A program made the position numbers and the translations under genes. DNA of 64,000 bases from Hydrogenophaga sp. PAMC20947 (GTDB lineage Bacteria; Pseudomonadota; Gammaproteobacteria; Burkholderiales; Burkholderiaceae_C), in contig NZ_CP039252.1 of the NCBI RefSeq assembly GCF_004795855.1, forward strand, positions 1,364,001 through 1,428,000. Direction: 5' to 3'. The notes beneath the pieces were generated by a model. It was not told the origin of the DNA and ran no database searches. It saw only the letters and a program-made list of their open reading frames with translations. Below, piece after piece: positions 1 to 8,146 of this stretch. Every line of letters starts with the position of its first letter. Within the stretch, counting starts at the first letter, position 1.

Positions 1-2
1 TC

Positions 3-710
3 CTCGGCAGCTTCAACTTCACCGGCGACCAGGTCAAACAGACGGTGGGCAGCATGAGTGGGGGTGAGAAAGCACGCCTGGTGTTGTGCATGATTGTGTG
101 GCAGCGCCCCAACCTGCTGCTGCTGGACGAGCCCACCAACCACCTGGACCTGGCCACCCGGGAGGCCTTGTCGATGGCGCTCAACGAGTTTGAAGGCACC
201 GTCATGCTGGTCAGCCACGATCGCGCCTTGCTCCGCGCGGTTTGTGATGAGTTCTGGCTGGTTTCGCGCGGCGGTATTGAGCCCTTTGATGGTGATCTGG
301 ACGACTACCAGCGCTACTTGCTGGAGGTCGCCAAACAGTCGCGTGAGGCCCAGAAACAGGAGCTGCGAGACCTGTCCAAGGCACCCGCGCCGGCACCGGT
401 GGTCAAAGCGCCCGCAGAAGCACCTGCCGCCAACCGCACACCCGAGCAGCGCAAGCAAGACGCCCAACGGCGCCAGGAATTGACAGAGGAGTTGCGGCCC
501 TTGAAAAAGGAGCTGGAGCGCAACGAAAAAGAGACAGCCACACAGACGCAGCAACGCCAGTCTCTGGAAGCCCGCCTTGCTTCGCCAATTGCACCCAGCG
601 AAATGGCTGAGGCCGGACGCGAGCTCAAGCAGGTCAACGAGTCCATCGAAGCGCTGGAATTGCGCTGGCTCGAACTCACTGAGAAAATTGAGCTGGCGAA
701 TCAGGCTTGA
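3..710 (+). CDS. ABC-F family ATPase, YheS-like, C-terminal part (5' end outside window)
   Basis: The frame is open to the left edge, so this is the last 235 residues of a longer protein. The second ATP-binding cassette is visible: the ABC signature SGGEKARL (about residues 19-26 of the fragment), then the Walker B and D-loop stretch LLLLDEPTNHLDL. The switch histidine lies in LVSHDRALL. The motif order and the sequence after it (FDGDLDDYQRYL) resemble E. coli YheS. ABC-F proteins are soluble, lack membrane domains and act on ribosomes. The C-terminus is an Ala/Pro-rich linker followed by a charged, Glu/Lys/Gln-rich likely coiled coil, as in YheS/Uup. Other ABC-F subfamilies (Uup, EttA) fit less well. 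Confidence 0.85.
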   Translation, partial: LGSFNFTGDQVKQTVGSMSGGEKARLVLCMIVWQRPNLLLLDEPTNHLDLATREALSMALNEFEGTVMLVSHDRALLRAVCDEFWLVSRGGIEPFDGDLDDYQRYLLEVAKQSREAQKQELRDLSKAPAPAPVVKAPAEAPAANRTPEQRKQDAQRRQELTEELRPLKKELERNEKETATQTQQRQSLEARLASPIAPSEMAEAGRELKQVNESIEALELRWLELTEKIELANQA

Positions 711-830
711 AAAGCATCGAGGGCGACTTCACCCAAGCGCCGTTGTGCCTGAAGCGCCACGGCATCGGCTACACGCCCGTAATTTGGGTCTATCCATTGG
801 GTAGGCCGGCCCCTTGAAAGGACCCTCGAC

Positions 831-1079
831 ATGATGTCACTTATTGCAACCATTTTTATCGGGTTCATCGCTGGCCTGATCGCCCGCGCCGTCAAACCAG
901 GCGACGACGGCATGGGCTTGATCATGACCACCGTGCTGGGCATCGCAGGTGCTTTCCTGGCCGGTTACGGCGGCGCGGCCTTGGGCCTGTATGGTCCCGG
1001 CCAACCGGTGGGCTTCATCGCGTCGGTAATCGGCGCCATCGTCCTGCTGTTTGTCGTGGGGCTGGTGAAAAAACGCTGA
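831..1079 (+). CDS. GlsB/YeaQ/YmgE family small membrane protein
   Basis: An 82-residue, very hydrophobic protein with three likely membrane helices separated by short Gly-rich turns (FIGFIAGLIARAVKPGDDGMG is split across helix 1 and the first loop). The N-terminal GLIAR and loop KPGDDGMG pattern is typical of the GlsB/YeaQ/YmgE (transglycosylase-associated) family, which is stress-linked in several bacteria and has no proven enzymatic function. The start is supported by GAAAGGA about 10 bases upstream. It is probably a single-gene unit; the next gene runs towards it with only 15 bases between the stops. Confidence 0.85.
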   Translation: MMSLIATIFIGFIAGLIARAVKPGDDGMGLIMTTVLGIAGAFLAGYGGAALGLYGPGQPVGFIASVIGAIVLLFVVGLVKKR

Positions 1080-1094
1080 GCCACCCCTGCCTTA

Positions 1095-1712
1095 TCACCC
1101 CTCTGCAGGCGGTACCAGCGCGCGCACCAGCGCACAAGCGACCGGAGCCATTTGGGGAAGCGATGCCGCTTCGTCACGCTCGATGCTGCGCATGATCCAT
1201 TCATTGATGCCTCCGATAGCCGCCAGGGCCAGATCGGGTGAGATCGAGGGCCCCGCAGAAGTCTGCCTGCGAGGGCCGTTCACGGTATCGCACATGAACT
1301 GGGTCAGCGCATCGAGAGCGCCTCGCCGAACCACCGCACCCGATGGCCCCAGCAGGTGGATGTCCACAAACAAGACTTTGAGCAGAAGATGCCCTGACGC
1401 CAGGTGGGAGAAATAGGCTTCAAAAGCCACCTCCAGCTGATCCAGCCAAGGCCGGTCGGGCTGCACCGCCTCCTTGAGCGTGCGCAAGGCAGCCCCGTGG
1501 GCAGCTGCGTACAACGCCAGAAAGCAGGCTTCCTTGTTGGGGAAATGCTCGTAAAAGCTGCGTTTGGACATGCCCGCTTCCCGGACCACATCGGCGATGG
1601 TGGTGTTGGCAAGACCCCGGGCCGCAAGCGCACGCCCCATGCCTTGAAGGAGCCGGGTCCGTTGTTCCGTGTCGCCGGCAAGCCAGGCTGGAGAGAGGTC
1701 TTGGGCGCTCAT
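1095..1712 (-). CDS. TetR/AcrR family transcriptional regulator
   Basis: 205 residues. The N-terminal helix-turn-helix is clear around residues 30-65: TTIADVVREAGMSKRSFY followed by EHFPNKEACFLALY, the classic TetR pattern. The C-terminal ligand/dimer domain is not informative about the ligand. The gene is divergent from the hydrolase gene at 1842, and the 129-base spacer holds a sigma-70-like promoter and a short palindrome that could be its operator. The likely target is therefore that hydrolase and/or itself. No resistance or efflux gene lies beside it. Confidence 0.85.
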   Translation of the reverse strand: MSAQDLSPAWLAGDTEQRTRLLQGMGRALAARGLANTTIADVVREAGMSKRSFYEHFPNKEACFLALYAAAHGAALRTLKEAVQPDRPWLDQLEVAFEAYFSHLASGHLLLKVLFVDIHLLGPSGAVVRRGALDALTQFMCDTVNGPRRQTSAGPSISPDLALAAIGGINEWIMRSIERDEAASLPQMAPVACALVRALVPPAEG

Positions 1713-1756
1713 GGGTTGATGTTAGATCATCGCGCGGGCCCTTCCCGGGCAGCGGC

Positions 1757-1785
1757 TTGACAGGGCCACTTTTTGCCACGATCAT
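1757..1785 (+). promoter_or_regulatory. Putative sigma-70 promoter for the metal-dependent hydrolase gene
   Basis: TTGACA at 1757-1762 is followed after exactly 17 bases by GATCAT (1780-1785, 4 of 6 matches to TATAAT). It points to the gene starting at 1842. Confidence 0.5.
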
Positions 1786-1792
1786 GGGCTTC

Positions 1793-1808
1793 GGTACGCA
1801 CAAGTACC
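1793..1808. promoter_or_regulatory. Perfect palindrome, candidate TetR-family operator
   Basis: GGTAC (1793-1797), a six-base centre, then GTACC (1804-1808). It lies in the divergent spacer between the TetR gene and the hydrolase gene, just downstream of the putative -10 at 1780-1785, where a bound repressor would block initiation. Confidence 0.4.
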
Positions 1809-1841
1809 ACTGACCGCCCATCGGCATCCAGGAGCCCACCC

Positions 1842-2663
1842 ATGTCCGAGTTGACAGTACGACGCCTTCTCATCGATCTCGAACATCCCGTGGCCCGCCA
1901 CTGGTGTGGTGGCGACGCTTTCCTCACTGCCTGGTTCAATGCGTTGTCCATGAGTTTTCCCGTGGGTGAGCAGTTTTTCATCGATGCCGTGCGCGACGGC
2001 TTCAAAAGCCTGCCGTCAGAGCGCCAGAAAGCCTTCCAGGCTGACGTCCAGGGGTTTGTCGGGCAGGAAGCGACCCACCGCCGCATTCACAGCCTGTTCA
2101 ACGCACAGATCGCCCGCCACGGCCTGATCAACGAATGGGAACCCCGCGCCTTGACCCGGTTGAAAGCTGCTCAGGGGTCAGATGTGCGCCACGCTCTGGC
2201 CATCACAGCCGCCAATGAACATTTCACAGCCCTGTTTGCCGAGTGGTTGCTGTCCAGGCCCTCGCTGCTGAGTGGGGCCGAGCCACGCCTGAAAACGCTG
2301 TGGTTGTGGCACAGCGCCGAAGAGGCCGAGCACAAATGCGTGGCCTTTGACCTTTACCAGGCCCTGGAAGGCAACGAGGCCTGGCGCACGAAGTGGATGC
2401 GACGGGTCACCCTCATCTTCCTGGCGGACACCCTGCGCCAAACGGTGAACAACCTGCACAGAGACGGCAGCTTGTGGCGCTGGAGCACCTGGCGCAGCGC
2501 CGGGCGACACCTGCTCGGTCGAGAAGGTTTGTTCACTGTCAGCTTCAAGCATTGGCGCGACTATTTCAAACCGGATTTCCACCCAAACCAACAAGGGAGC
2601 GAGCTCGCCAACCAATGGCTGCACGACAACGCCTCCAGCTACGCAGTGGTTGGAACGCGCTGA
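1842..2663 (+). CDS. Metal-dependent hydrolase (PF10118-type family)
   Basis: 273 residues from the ATG at 1842, which is preceded by AGGAG at 1829-1833; the frame is open further upstream but without a better start. The N-terminus (RRLLIDLEHPVARHW), the FPVGEQFFIDAVRD segment and the histidine/glutamate pairs in FVGQEATHRR and LWHSAEEAEHKC resemble the predicted metal-dependent hydrolase family PF10118, whose E-x-x-H pairs suggest a ferritin-like di-metal centre. Substrate is unknown. The gene is probably controlled by the divergent TetR regulator. Confidence 0.75.
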   Translation: MSELTVRRLLIDLEHPVARHWCGGDAFLTAWFNALSMSFPVGEQFFIDAVRDGFKSLPSERQKAFQADVQGFVGQEATHRRIHSLFNAQIARHGLINEWEPRALTRLKAAQGSDVRHALAITAANEHFTALFAEWLLSRPSLLSGAEPRLKTLWLWHSAEEAEHKCVAFDLYQALEGNEAWRTKWMRRVTLIFLADTLRQTVNNLHRDGSLWRWSTWRSAGRHLLGREGLFTVSFKHWRDYFKPDFHPNQQGSELANQWLHDNASSYAVVGTR

Positions 2664-2758
2664 AAGCCCTGGTTTTCAGGCCAACAGATCCCCACTGACA
2701 AAATGGCATGGGTGGCACCGCACAAGACAGGCCGATAGAGCCAGCCCATAATCGGACC

Positions 2759-3877
2759 ATGTCCGAACGCATCATCCCCCTTGTCGACCTGCGCGCATCC
2801 CAACGGACGGTTCAGGTGCCCACGAATGCGATCCCGGCCACCGGTGCGCTGCACGATCGTCTGCAGCGCCCTCTGCGAGACCTGCGCATCAGCGTCACGG
2901 ATCGCTGCAACTTCCGCTGCAACTACTGCATGCCCAAAGAAGTTTTCGGCAAAGACTACCCTTACCTGCCTCACAGTGCGCTGCTGAGCTTCGAAGAAAT
3001 CACCCGTGTGGCGGGCGTGTTTGCGGCCCACGGTGTGCAAAAAATCCGGCTGACCGGAGGTGAGCCTTTGCTGCGCAAGAACATCGAGCGCCTGATCGAG
3101 CAGCTGGCGACCCTGCGCACCCCCGAAGGAAAACCTCTGGATATCACGCTGACGACCAACGGTTCCCTGCTCGCGCGCAAGGCCAAAGATTTGAAGGCTG
3201 CTGGCTTGCAGCGGGTCACGGTCAGCCTCGACGGGCTCGACGACACCATTTTTCGATCCATGAACGATGTGGATTTCCCCGTGGCCGATGTGTTGGAAGG
3301 TATTGAAGCCGCCCGGGTCGCAGGGCTGGGGCCCATCAAGATCAACATGGTGGTCAAACGGGGCACCAACGAGCATGAAATCTTGCCCATGGCGCGCCAT
3401 TTTCGCGGCACAGGTGTGGTTTTGCGCTTCATCGAGTACATGGACGTGGGCGCCACCAATGGCTGGCGCATGGACGAAGTCATGCCCAGCGCCGAGGTGA
3501 TTCGCCACATCCAGACCGAGCTGCCCTTGATTCAACTGGAGCCTTCGGCCCCCGGAGAAACGGCTGAGCGGTGGGGCTTCACCGATGGCTCAGGGGAAAT
3601 CGGTGTGATTAGCAGCGTGACACAGGCTTTTTGCAGCGACTGCAACCGTGCCCGCCTGTCCACCGAGGGCAAGCTGTATCTGTGCCTTTTTGCCTCCCAA
3701 GGATACGATCTGCGTCCGCTGGTGCGCTCGGGGGCCAGCGACACCGATCTGGCCAGTGCCGTCGGCGCCATCTGGCAGCAGCGCTCAGACCGCTATTCCG
3801 AACTGCGTGCCAGCTTGCCGCCCGATGCCGGAACGGGGAGCGGCCGTCGCGTGGAAATGAGTTACATCGGCGGGTAG
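2759..3877 (+). CDS. moaA: GTP 3',8-cyclase MoaA (molybdenum cofactor step 1)
   Basis: 372 residues from the ATG at 2759; an upstream in-frame start at 2708 would add an unconserved leader. MoaA is a radical-SAM enzyme that converts GTP to 3',8-cyclo-GTP, the first step of molybdopterin synthesis. The SAM cluster cysteines are C50, C54 and C57 ([10 protein letters not shown]). The second, substrate-binding 4Fe-4S cluster is C292, C295 and C309, spaced CX2CX13C as expected. The C-terminus ends in Gly-Gly, the catalytically important tail of MoaA. The SAM-binding LTGGEPLL motif is present. First of three cofactor genes in the same direction; moaC, moaD and moaE are not in this window. Confidence 0.95.
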   Translation: MSERIIPLVDLRASQRTVQVPTNAIPATGALHDRLQRPLRDLRISVTDRCNFRCNYCMPKEVFGKDYPYLPHSALLSFEEITRVAGVFAAHGVQKIRLTGGEPLLRKNIERLIEQLATLRTPEGKPLDITLTTNGSLLARKAKDLKAAGLQRVTVSLDGLDDTIFRSMNDVDFPVADVLEGIEAARVAGLGPIKINMVVKRGTNEHEILPMARHFRGTGVVLRFIEYMDVGATNGWRMDEVMPSAEVIRHIQTELPLIQLEPSAPGETAERWGFTDGSGEIGVISSVTQAFCSDCNRARLSTEGKLYLCLFASQGYDLRPLVRSGASDTDLASAVGAIWQQRSDRYSELRASLPPDAGTGSGRRVEMSYIGG

Positions 3878-3878
3878 G

Positions 3879-3975
3879 TTTGGCTCCCCCCTGCGCCGCT
3901 TCGCGTCACCCCCTCAAGGGGGCGGCACTGGCCGGCCGGCAGAGCCGGACCGCCGGTGCCCTGGGTTTTGCGCGG
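3879..3975. repeat. GC-rich palindromic intergenic repeat (Comamonadaceae-type REP-like element)
   Basis: The spacer between moaA and mobA is dominated by palindromes: CCCCC-TCAA-GGGGG at 3909-3922, then an imperfect stem of about 17 bp spanning 3924-3960 with the loop AGA. From general knowledge, spacers of this form recur in Comamonadaceae genomes. A degraded relative appears at 24262-24331 in this window. Confidence 0.55.
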
Positions 3976-3998
3976 TTGGGATGCGATGAGGTTGTGGA

Positions 3999-4646
3999 AT
4001 GACTGCCTTGCTCGCTGGAAGCATCACGGCACTTGTGCTGGCGGGTGGGCGCGCCACCCGCATGGGCGGCGTTGACAAAGGTCTGCAACTGCTCAACGGA
4101 ACGCCCTTGGCGCTGCATGCCATTCAGCGCCTGCAAATTGCGCCCAACCCGTTGCTCGCGGCCTGCGCCATCAACGCCAACCGGCACCTGGCAAGCTACG
4201 CCCAGTGGGGCTTCGATGTGTGGCCCGATACGGTGCCCGACCAACCCGGTCCGCTGGCCGGCATGCTGACAGGTCTCAGGCACAGCAAAACCAGCCACCT
4301 CCTCACCGTGCCTTGCGACGCCCCCTGCTTTCCGCCTGATCTGGTGGCGCGCCTTGCTGTGGCATTCGAGCAACCGGGTGTGGACATTGCTGTGGCGAGC
4401 GCGCGCGATGAGGCTGGTATCTTGCGTCGCCAACCGGTGTTTGCGCTGATGCAGGTCAAGCTCGCTGACCGCCTCGAGGCCTACATTCAAGGTGGTGGAC
4501 GCAAAGTGGGTCATTGGATGTCCGAGCAGCAAGTGCTTGAGGTAGCGTTCAACCGCCCTGACGATGACCCCGCCGCCTTCGTGAACCTCAATACCCTCGA
4601 CAGCCTGCGATCCCTGGCTGCGCACAGCGACACCCTATCGCCATGA
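3999..4646 (+). CDS. mobA: Molybdenum cofactor guanylyltransferase MobA
   Basis: 215 residues. MobA links GMP to molybdopterin to form the guanine dinucleotide cofactor used by DMSO-reductase-type enzymes. The nucleotide-binding N-terminus is intact: LVLAGGRATRMGGVDKG (about residues 12-28), followed by TVPCDAPCFPPDL in the nucleotidyltransferase core. Length matches the family. Its end overlaps the start of moeA by four bases (ATGA), suggesting translational coupling. Confidence 0.93.
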   Translation: MTALLAGSITALVLAGGRATRMGGVDKGLQLLNGTPLALHAIQRLQIAPNPLLAACAINANRHLASYAQWGFDVWPDTVPDQPGPLAGMLTGLRHSKTSHLLTVPCDAPCFPPDLVARLAVAFEQPGVDIAVASARDEAGILRRQPVFALMQVKLADRLEAYIQGGGRKVGHWMSEQQVLEVAFNRPDDDPAAFVNLNTLDSLRSLAAHSDTLSP

Positions 4647-5911
4647 CCACCGCCTCCTGCCCTCCAGATTCCGACCTCAGCGTTGACGAGGTCTTGATGC
4701 AGATCTGCCAACGGATTCAACCCGTCACCGACAGCGAAACAGTCAACCTCGCCCAGGCGCTGGGCCGGGTGCTCTCCAAAGACGTGGTCTCGCCTTTGAG
4801 CGTGCCGCCCCACGACAACTCGGCCATGGATGGGTATGCCTTTGAAGCCAGGGACCTGAGCCCCAACACGCCTTTGAGCCTCACTGTGGTGGGGACGGCC
4901 CTGGCCGGCAAGGCCTGGACACAAACATTGCAGGCAGGGGAATGCGTGAAGATCATGACCGGGGCCATCATGCCGCCGGGTCTGGACACCGTGGTGCCGC
5001 TGGAGCTCACCGAGCGCACGGGCGATACCGTGCACGTGGCCCCTGGGACACTGAAACCGGGTGCCAATCGGCGCCGACTCGGTGAAGACCTGATGGCAGG
5101 GGAACCCGCGCTGCTGGCGGGTCAACGGGTGACACCCGCTGCGCTGGGTTTGCTGGCCAGCCTGGGATTGCAGACCTTGACGGTGTTCCGCCGTTTGCGC
5201 GTCGCCTACTTTTCCACGGGCGACGAAATTCTCAGTCTGGGTGAGGCCCCTCGCGAAGGCGCGGTGTTCGACAGCAACCGATACACCCTGACCAGCCTGA
5301 TGACTCGCATGGGCGTCGACGTGATCGACATGGGCGTGGTGCCCGATCAGCCAGCCACTTTGCGGGCGGCTTTTGAGCGCGCTGGCCAGGAGGCGGACGC
5401 CGTGCTCACCAGTGGCGGTGTGAGCATGGGCGATGCCGATCACACCCGCACCATCATCCAGCAACTTGGCCAGGTTGATTTCTGGCGCATTGCCATGCGG
5501 CCAGGTCGCCCCATGGCCTTTGGCCGTCTGGGCGCTGCGCCAGATGCAGGTGCTGAAGGCGGCTGGCTGTTTGGCTTGCCCGGCAACCCGGTCGCTGCGA
5601 TGGTCACCTTCCTGGTGCTGGTACGCCCCGCGCTGCTGCGCCTGATGGGTTGCAGCGCAGCGCCGTTGGTCTTGCTGAAAGCCCGCTGCACCCAGGCGCT
5701 GCGCAAGCGCCCCGGGCGATCGGAATTTCAGCGCGGCATTGTGGCCGTGAACGATGAAGGTGTGCTCTGTGTGCGTACCACCGGGCCACAAGGCTCAGGT
5801 GTGCTCAGCTCCATGGTGCAGGCCAACGGCCTGATCGTGCTCCACCATGACCAGGGTGAAGTCGCCGCCGGCGAAGAAGTCGATGTGATGATGTTCGAAG
5901 GCGCCGTTTAG
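4643..5911 (+). CDS. moeA: Molybdopterin molybdotransferase MoeA
   Basis: 422 residues, usual MoeA/Glp length. MoeA inserts molybdate into adenylylated molybdopterin. Visible family motifs include DNSAMDGYA near residue 58, FSTGDEI in the MPT-binding domain, LTSGGVSMGD, and GLPGNPVAAMVTF towards the C-terminus. It overlaps mobA by four bases and is the third gene of the moaA-mobA-moeA run. The next gene converges from the other strand. Confidence 0.95.
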   Translation: MTTASCPPDSDLSVDEVLMQICQRIQPVTDSETVNLAQALGRVLSKDVVSPLSVPPHDNSAMDGYAFEARDLSPNTPLSLTVVGTALAGKAWTQTLQAGECVKIMTGAIMPPGLDTVVPLELTERTGDTVHVAPGTLKPGANRRRLGEDLMAGEPALLAGQRVTPAALGLLASLGLQTLTVFRRLRVAYFSTGDEILSLGEAPREGAVFDSNRYTLTSLMTRMGVDVIDMGVVPDQPATLRAAFERAGQEADAVLTSGGVSMGDADHTRTIIQQLGQVDFWRIAMRPGRPMAFGRLGAAPDAGAEGGWLFGLPGNPVAAMVTFLVLVRPALLRLMGCSAAPLVLLKARCTQALRKRPGRSEFQRGIVAVNDEGVLCVRTTGPQGSGVLSSMVQANGLIVLHHDQGEVAAGEEVDVMMFEGAV

Positions 5912-5930
5912 GCCGATCGGATTCACACCT

Positions 5931-5963
5931 TGCACGGCGGCGCTGAACGCGCCATGCCGTGCA
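5931..5963. terminator. Hairpin between convergent moeA and rnhA
   Basis: TGCACGGC plus GGCGC (5931-5943), loop TGAAC, then GCGCC, a two-base bulge and GCCGTGCA (5949-5963): a 13-bp interrupted stem. There is no T-tract on either side, so it may be an mRNA 3'-end structure rather than an intrinsic terminator. Confidence 0.4.
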
Positions 5964-5972
5964 TCAAGATCC

Positions 5973-6413
5973 CTACCTTCCGTTTGGAACACCACGGTTG
6001 GCCAGGGCATCGGCATGCTCGTTGCCCGGGTCGCCCGCATGGCCCTTGACCCAGTGCCACTCGATCTTGTGCGACCCCCCGTGGACCAGGGCGTCCAGTC
6101 TTTGCCAGAGATCGGCATTTTTCACCGGTTGTTTGGATGCCGTTTTCCAGCCTTTGGTCTTCCAGCCGTGGATCCACTCGGTGATGCCCTTGCGCACATA
6201 TTCGCTGTCCAGGTACAGCGACACCTGGCAAGGTCGTGTCAGGACTTCAAAGGCTTCAATCACAGCGGTGAGCTCCATGCGGTTGTTGGTGGTTTCGCGT
6301 TCGCCGCCCCACAGCTCTTTTTCGTGCCCGCCAGATTTCAGAAATACACCCCAGCCGCCCGGGCCAGGGTTGCCTTTGCAGGCACCGTCGGTGTAGATCA
6401 CCACATGGTTCAA
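5973..6413 (-). CDS. rnhA: Ribonuclease HI
   Basis: 146 residues, close to E. coli RNase HI (155). It cleaves the RNA strand of RNA:DNA hybrids. Catalytic carboxylates are in place: the first Asp in [19 protein letters not shown], Glu in [14 protein letters not shown], Asp in LYLDSEYV, and the last Asp in [10 protein letters not shown]. It lies 45 bases downstream of the frameshifted methyltransferase gene on the same strand. Confidence 0.95.
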   Translation of the reverse strand: MNHVVIYTDGACKGNPGPGGWGVFLKSGGHEKELWGGERETTNNRMELTAVIEAFEVLTRPCQVSLYLDSEYVRKGITEWIHGWKTKGWKTASKQPVKNADLWQRLDALVHGGSHKIEWHWVKGHAGDPGNEHADALANRGVPNGR

Positions 6414-6458
6414 ATCAGGTTCTCCAGAAACAATTGTTGGGCTCGTGGCCCGTTGGGC

Positions 6459-7273
6459 TCAACGGCGATTGGCCACCGAGACTGGGGCTGCGGCGGTTGA
6501 ACGTCTGGGTTTCCAGGCTGGCCCCAGCATGCGCATGCCGCGCACCCGTTTGACCGCCACCACAAAATAGACCGCACCGAAGATGGGCCACCAACGGGGG
6601 CCAGCGCCATCCATCCAGGCCGTGCGGTTCAACCACTTCTCGGTACGCACCGCCGGCCTGTAGCAGCCAAAGCGCCCCGACTCTACTTCAAAACTCAACA
6701 GCTTGAGCCAGTCGCGCATGCGCCCCGGGCCGATGAACTCGCCCGCCTCAGGCAAATACAGGCGCGAAGTGCCGGCGCGGGTAGGCAACAGCCGGTCTGC
6801 CCAGTGGCCGTAGCTTTGGCGCCAACCCCACCAGCTGTTGGGGTTGAATCCAGAAATCACCACACGCCCTTCCGGCACCAGCACCCGCTCGACCTCACGC
6901 AACACATGGTGGGGGTCGGCGCTGAGTTCCAGTGTGTGCGGCAGAATCACCAGATCCAGCGAGGCCGGGGGAACGGCAGCGCTGCTGCGTTGGTGATGAA
7001 CGCCACACGCGGCCAAGCCATGCCGGAAGGTTCGGCGGCTTTCGCGCCCGATGGGCGCCCTGCCGGCGCAGGCACCTCCTCAGGCAAGGCCAGCCACCGA
7101 TGAGGCATGCGATTGGAGTTCAACGTTTGCAACTCGGCCAAACCCAGCTGCAGCGCGTTGTAACCGAACAAATCTGCCACAGCGAGATCGAATTGCTTGC
7201 GCTCCCAGTCAAGAAGATACTGGCCAGCGGGGGTCTGAAACCAATCGGTCAAACTTATAATGGGAGGATGCAT
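6459..7273 (-). pseudogene. SAM-dependent methyltransferase, frameshifted in a C-homopolymer (pseudogene or sequencing error)
   Basis: Two overlapping minus-strand frames make one protein of about 271 residues if one base is restored. The N-terminal part (MHPPIISLTDWFQTPAGQ..., ATG at 7273) runs to RVAFITNAAALPF; the C-terminal part resumes at PPASLDLVILPHTLELSADP and continues through REVERVLVPEGRVVISGFNP to 6459. The break lies at five G on the plus strand, 6967-6971, where six would keep the frame. The family is class I methyltransferase (Methyltransf_11-like) with a weak glycine motif (GYNALQLGL). The neighbours, gloB upstream and rnhA downstream, are, from memory, usual for this gene in Comamonadaceae. 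The substrate is unknown. Confidence 0.75.
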
Positions 7274-7375
7274 GGTGTGATGAGCTGGGCGGGAGCAACA
7301 GGACATGCCGGAACGGTCGCAGCGCACGACATACTTTACACGCACCACCCGATTTCCAACTCGGGCTTCACCCGC

Positions 7376-8146
7376 ATGACACTTCATCCCGTACCGGCGT
7401 TCAACGACAACTACATCTGGGTTCTGCACGACAGGCACAGGGCCGTGGTGGTCGACCCCGGTGAGTCGGCTGGCGTGGCCCGGTGGCTCAAACAAGCGGA
7501 CCTCACCCTTGACACGATTCTGATCACCCACCACCATCCCGACCATGTCGGCGGTGTGGCCGAGCTGCGAGAGTCCACGGGCGCCCGAGTGATTGGCCCG
7601 TCCCGTGAGCGGTTGCCTGAACCGGTGCAACGGGTTCAGGACGGTGACACCGTCGAGGCCCTGGGCTGCCGGTTCAATGTGATGGATGTGCCAGGCCATA
7701 CGGCGGGTCACATCGCGTTCTTCTCGCCAGACATAGACGGTACGCCGTTGCTGTTTTGCGGAGACACCCTGTTTTCGGCAGGTTGCGGGCGCCTGTTCGA
7801 GGGAACCCCCGCACAGATGCACGACTCGCTCAGTCGCCTGGCGGCCTTGCCCGGTGAAACGCGCGTGTGCTGCACCCACGAATACACCTTGTCCAATCTG
7901 CGCTTTGCACTCACCGTGGAGCCGGACAACGCCGCACTGGTGGCCTATGCTGAACGCTGCCGCGACTTGCGTGCCCGGAACCTTCCGACGCTACCGAGCT
8001 CCATTCACCTGGAACGAGAGATCAACCCCTTTCTCCGAGCCCACCTGCCGAGCGTCGCTCAAGGCGCTCGCCGACACCAACCCACAACCAGCGACGATCC
8101 AGTGGCTGTGCTGACTGCCCTGCGCGCCTGGAAAGACGTCTTCTGA
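7376..8146 (+). CDS. gloB: Hydroxyacylglutathione hydrolase (glyoxalase II)
   Basis: 256 residues. GloB hydrolyses S-D-lactoylglutathione to lactate and glutathione, the second step of methylglyoxal detoxification. It is a metallo-beta-lactamase fold enzyme; the metal-binding THHHPDHVGG motif is at residues 51-60, with further ligands in DVPGHTAGH and LFCGDTLFSAGCGRLFEG. The start at 7376 gives the family N-terminus PVPAFNDNYIW; the frame is open further upstream but the extra sequence is unconserved. The stop overlaps the start of mltD by one base (TGATG). Confidence 0.95.
   Translation: MTLHPVPAFNDNYIWVLHDRHRAVVVDPGESAGVARWLKQADLTLDTILITHHHPDHVGGVAELRESTGARVIGPSRERLPEPVQRVQDGDTVEALGCRFNVMDVPGHTAGHIAFFSPDIDGTPLLFCGDTLFSAGCGRLFEGTPAQMHDSLSRLAALPGETRVCCTHEYTLSNLRFALTVEPDNAALVAYAERCRDLRARNLPTLPSSIHLEREINPFLRAHLPSVAQGARRHQPTTSDDPVAVLTALRAWKDVF

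Noticed and set aside
6932..7375. N-terminal extension of gloB by 148 residues
   Set aside because: The extra sequence is antisense to the methyltransferase gene and not like glyoxalase II; the family N-terminus begins at 7376.
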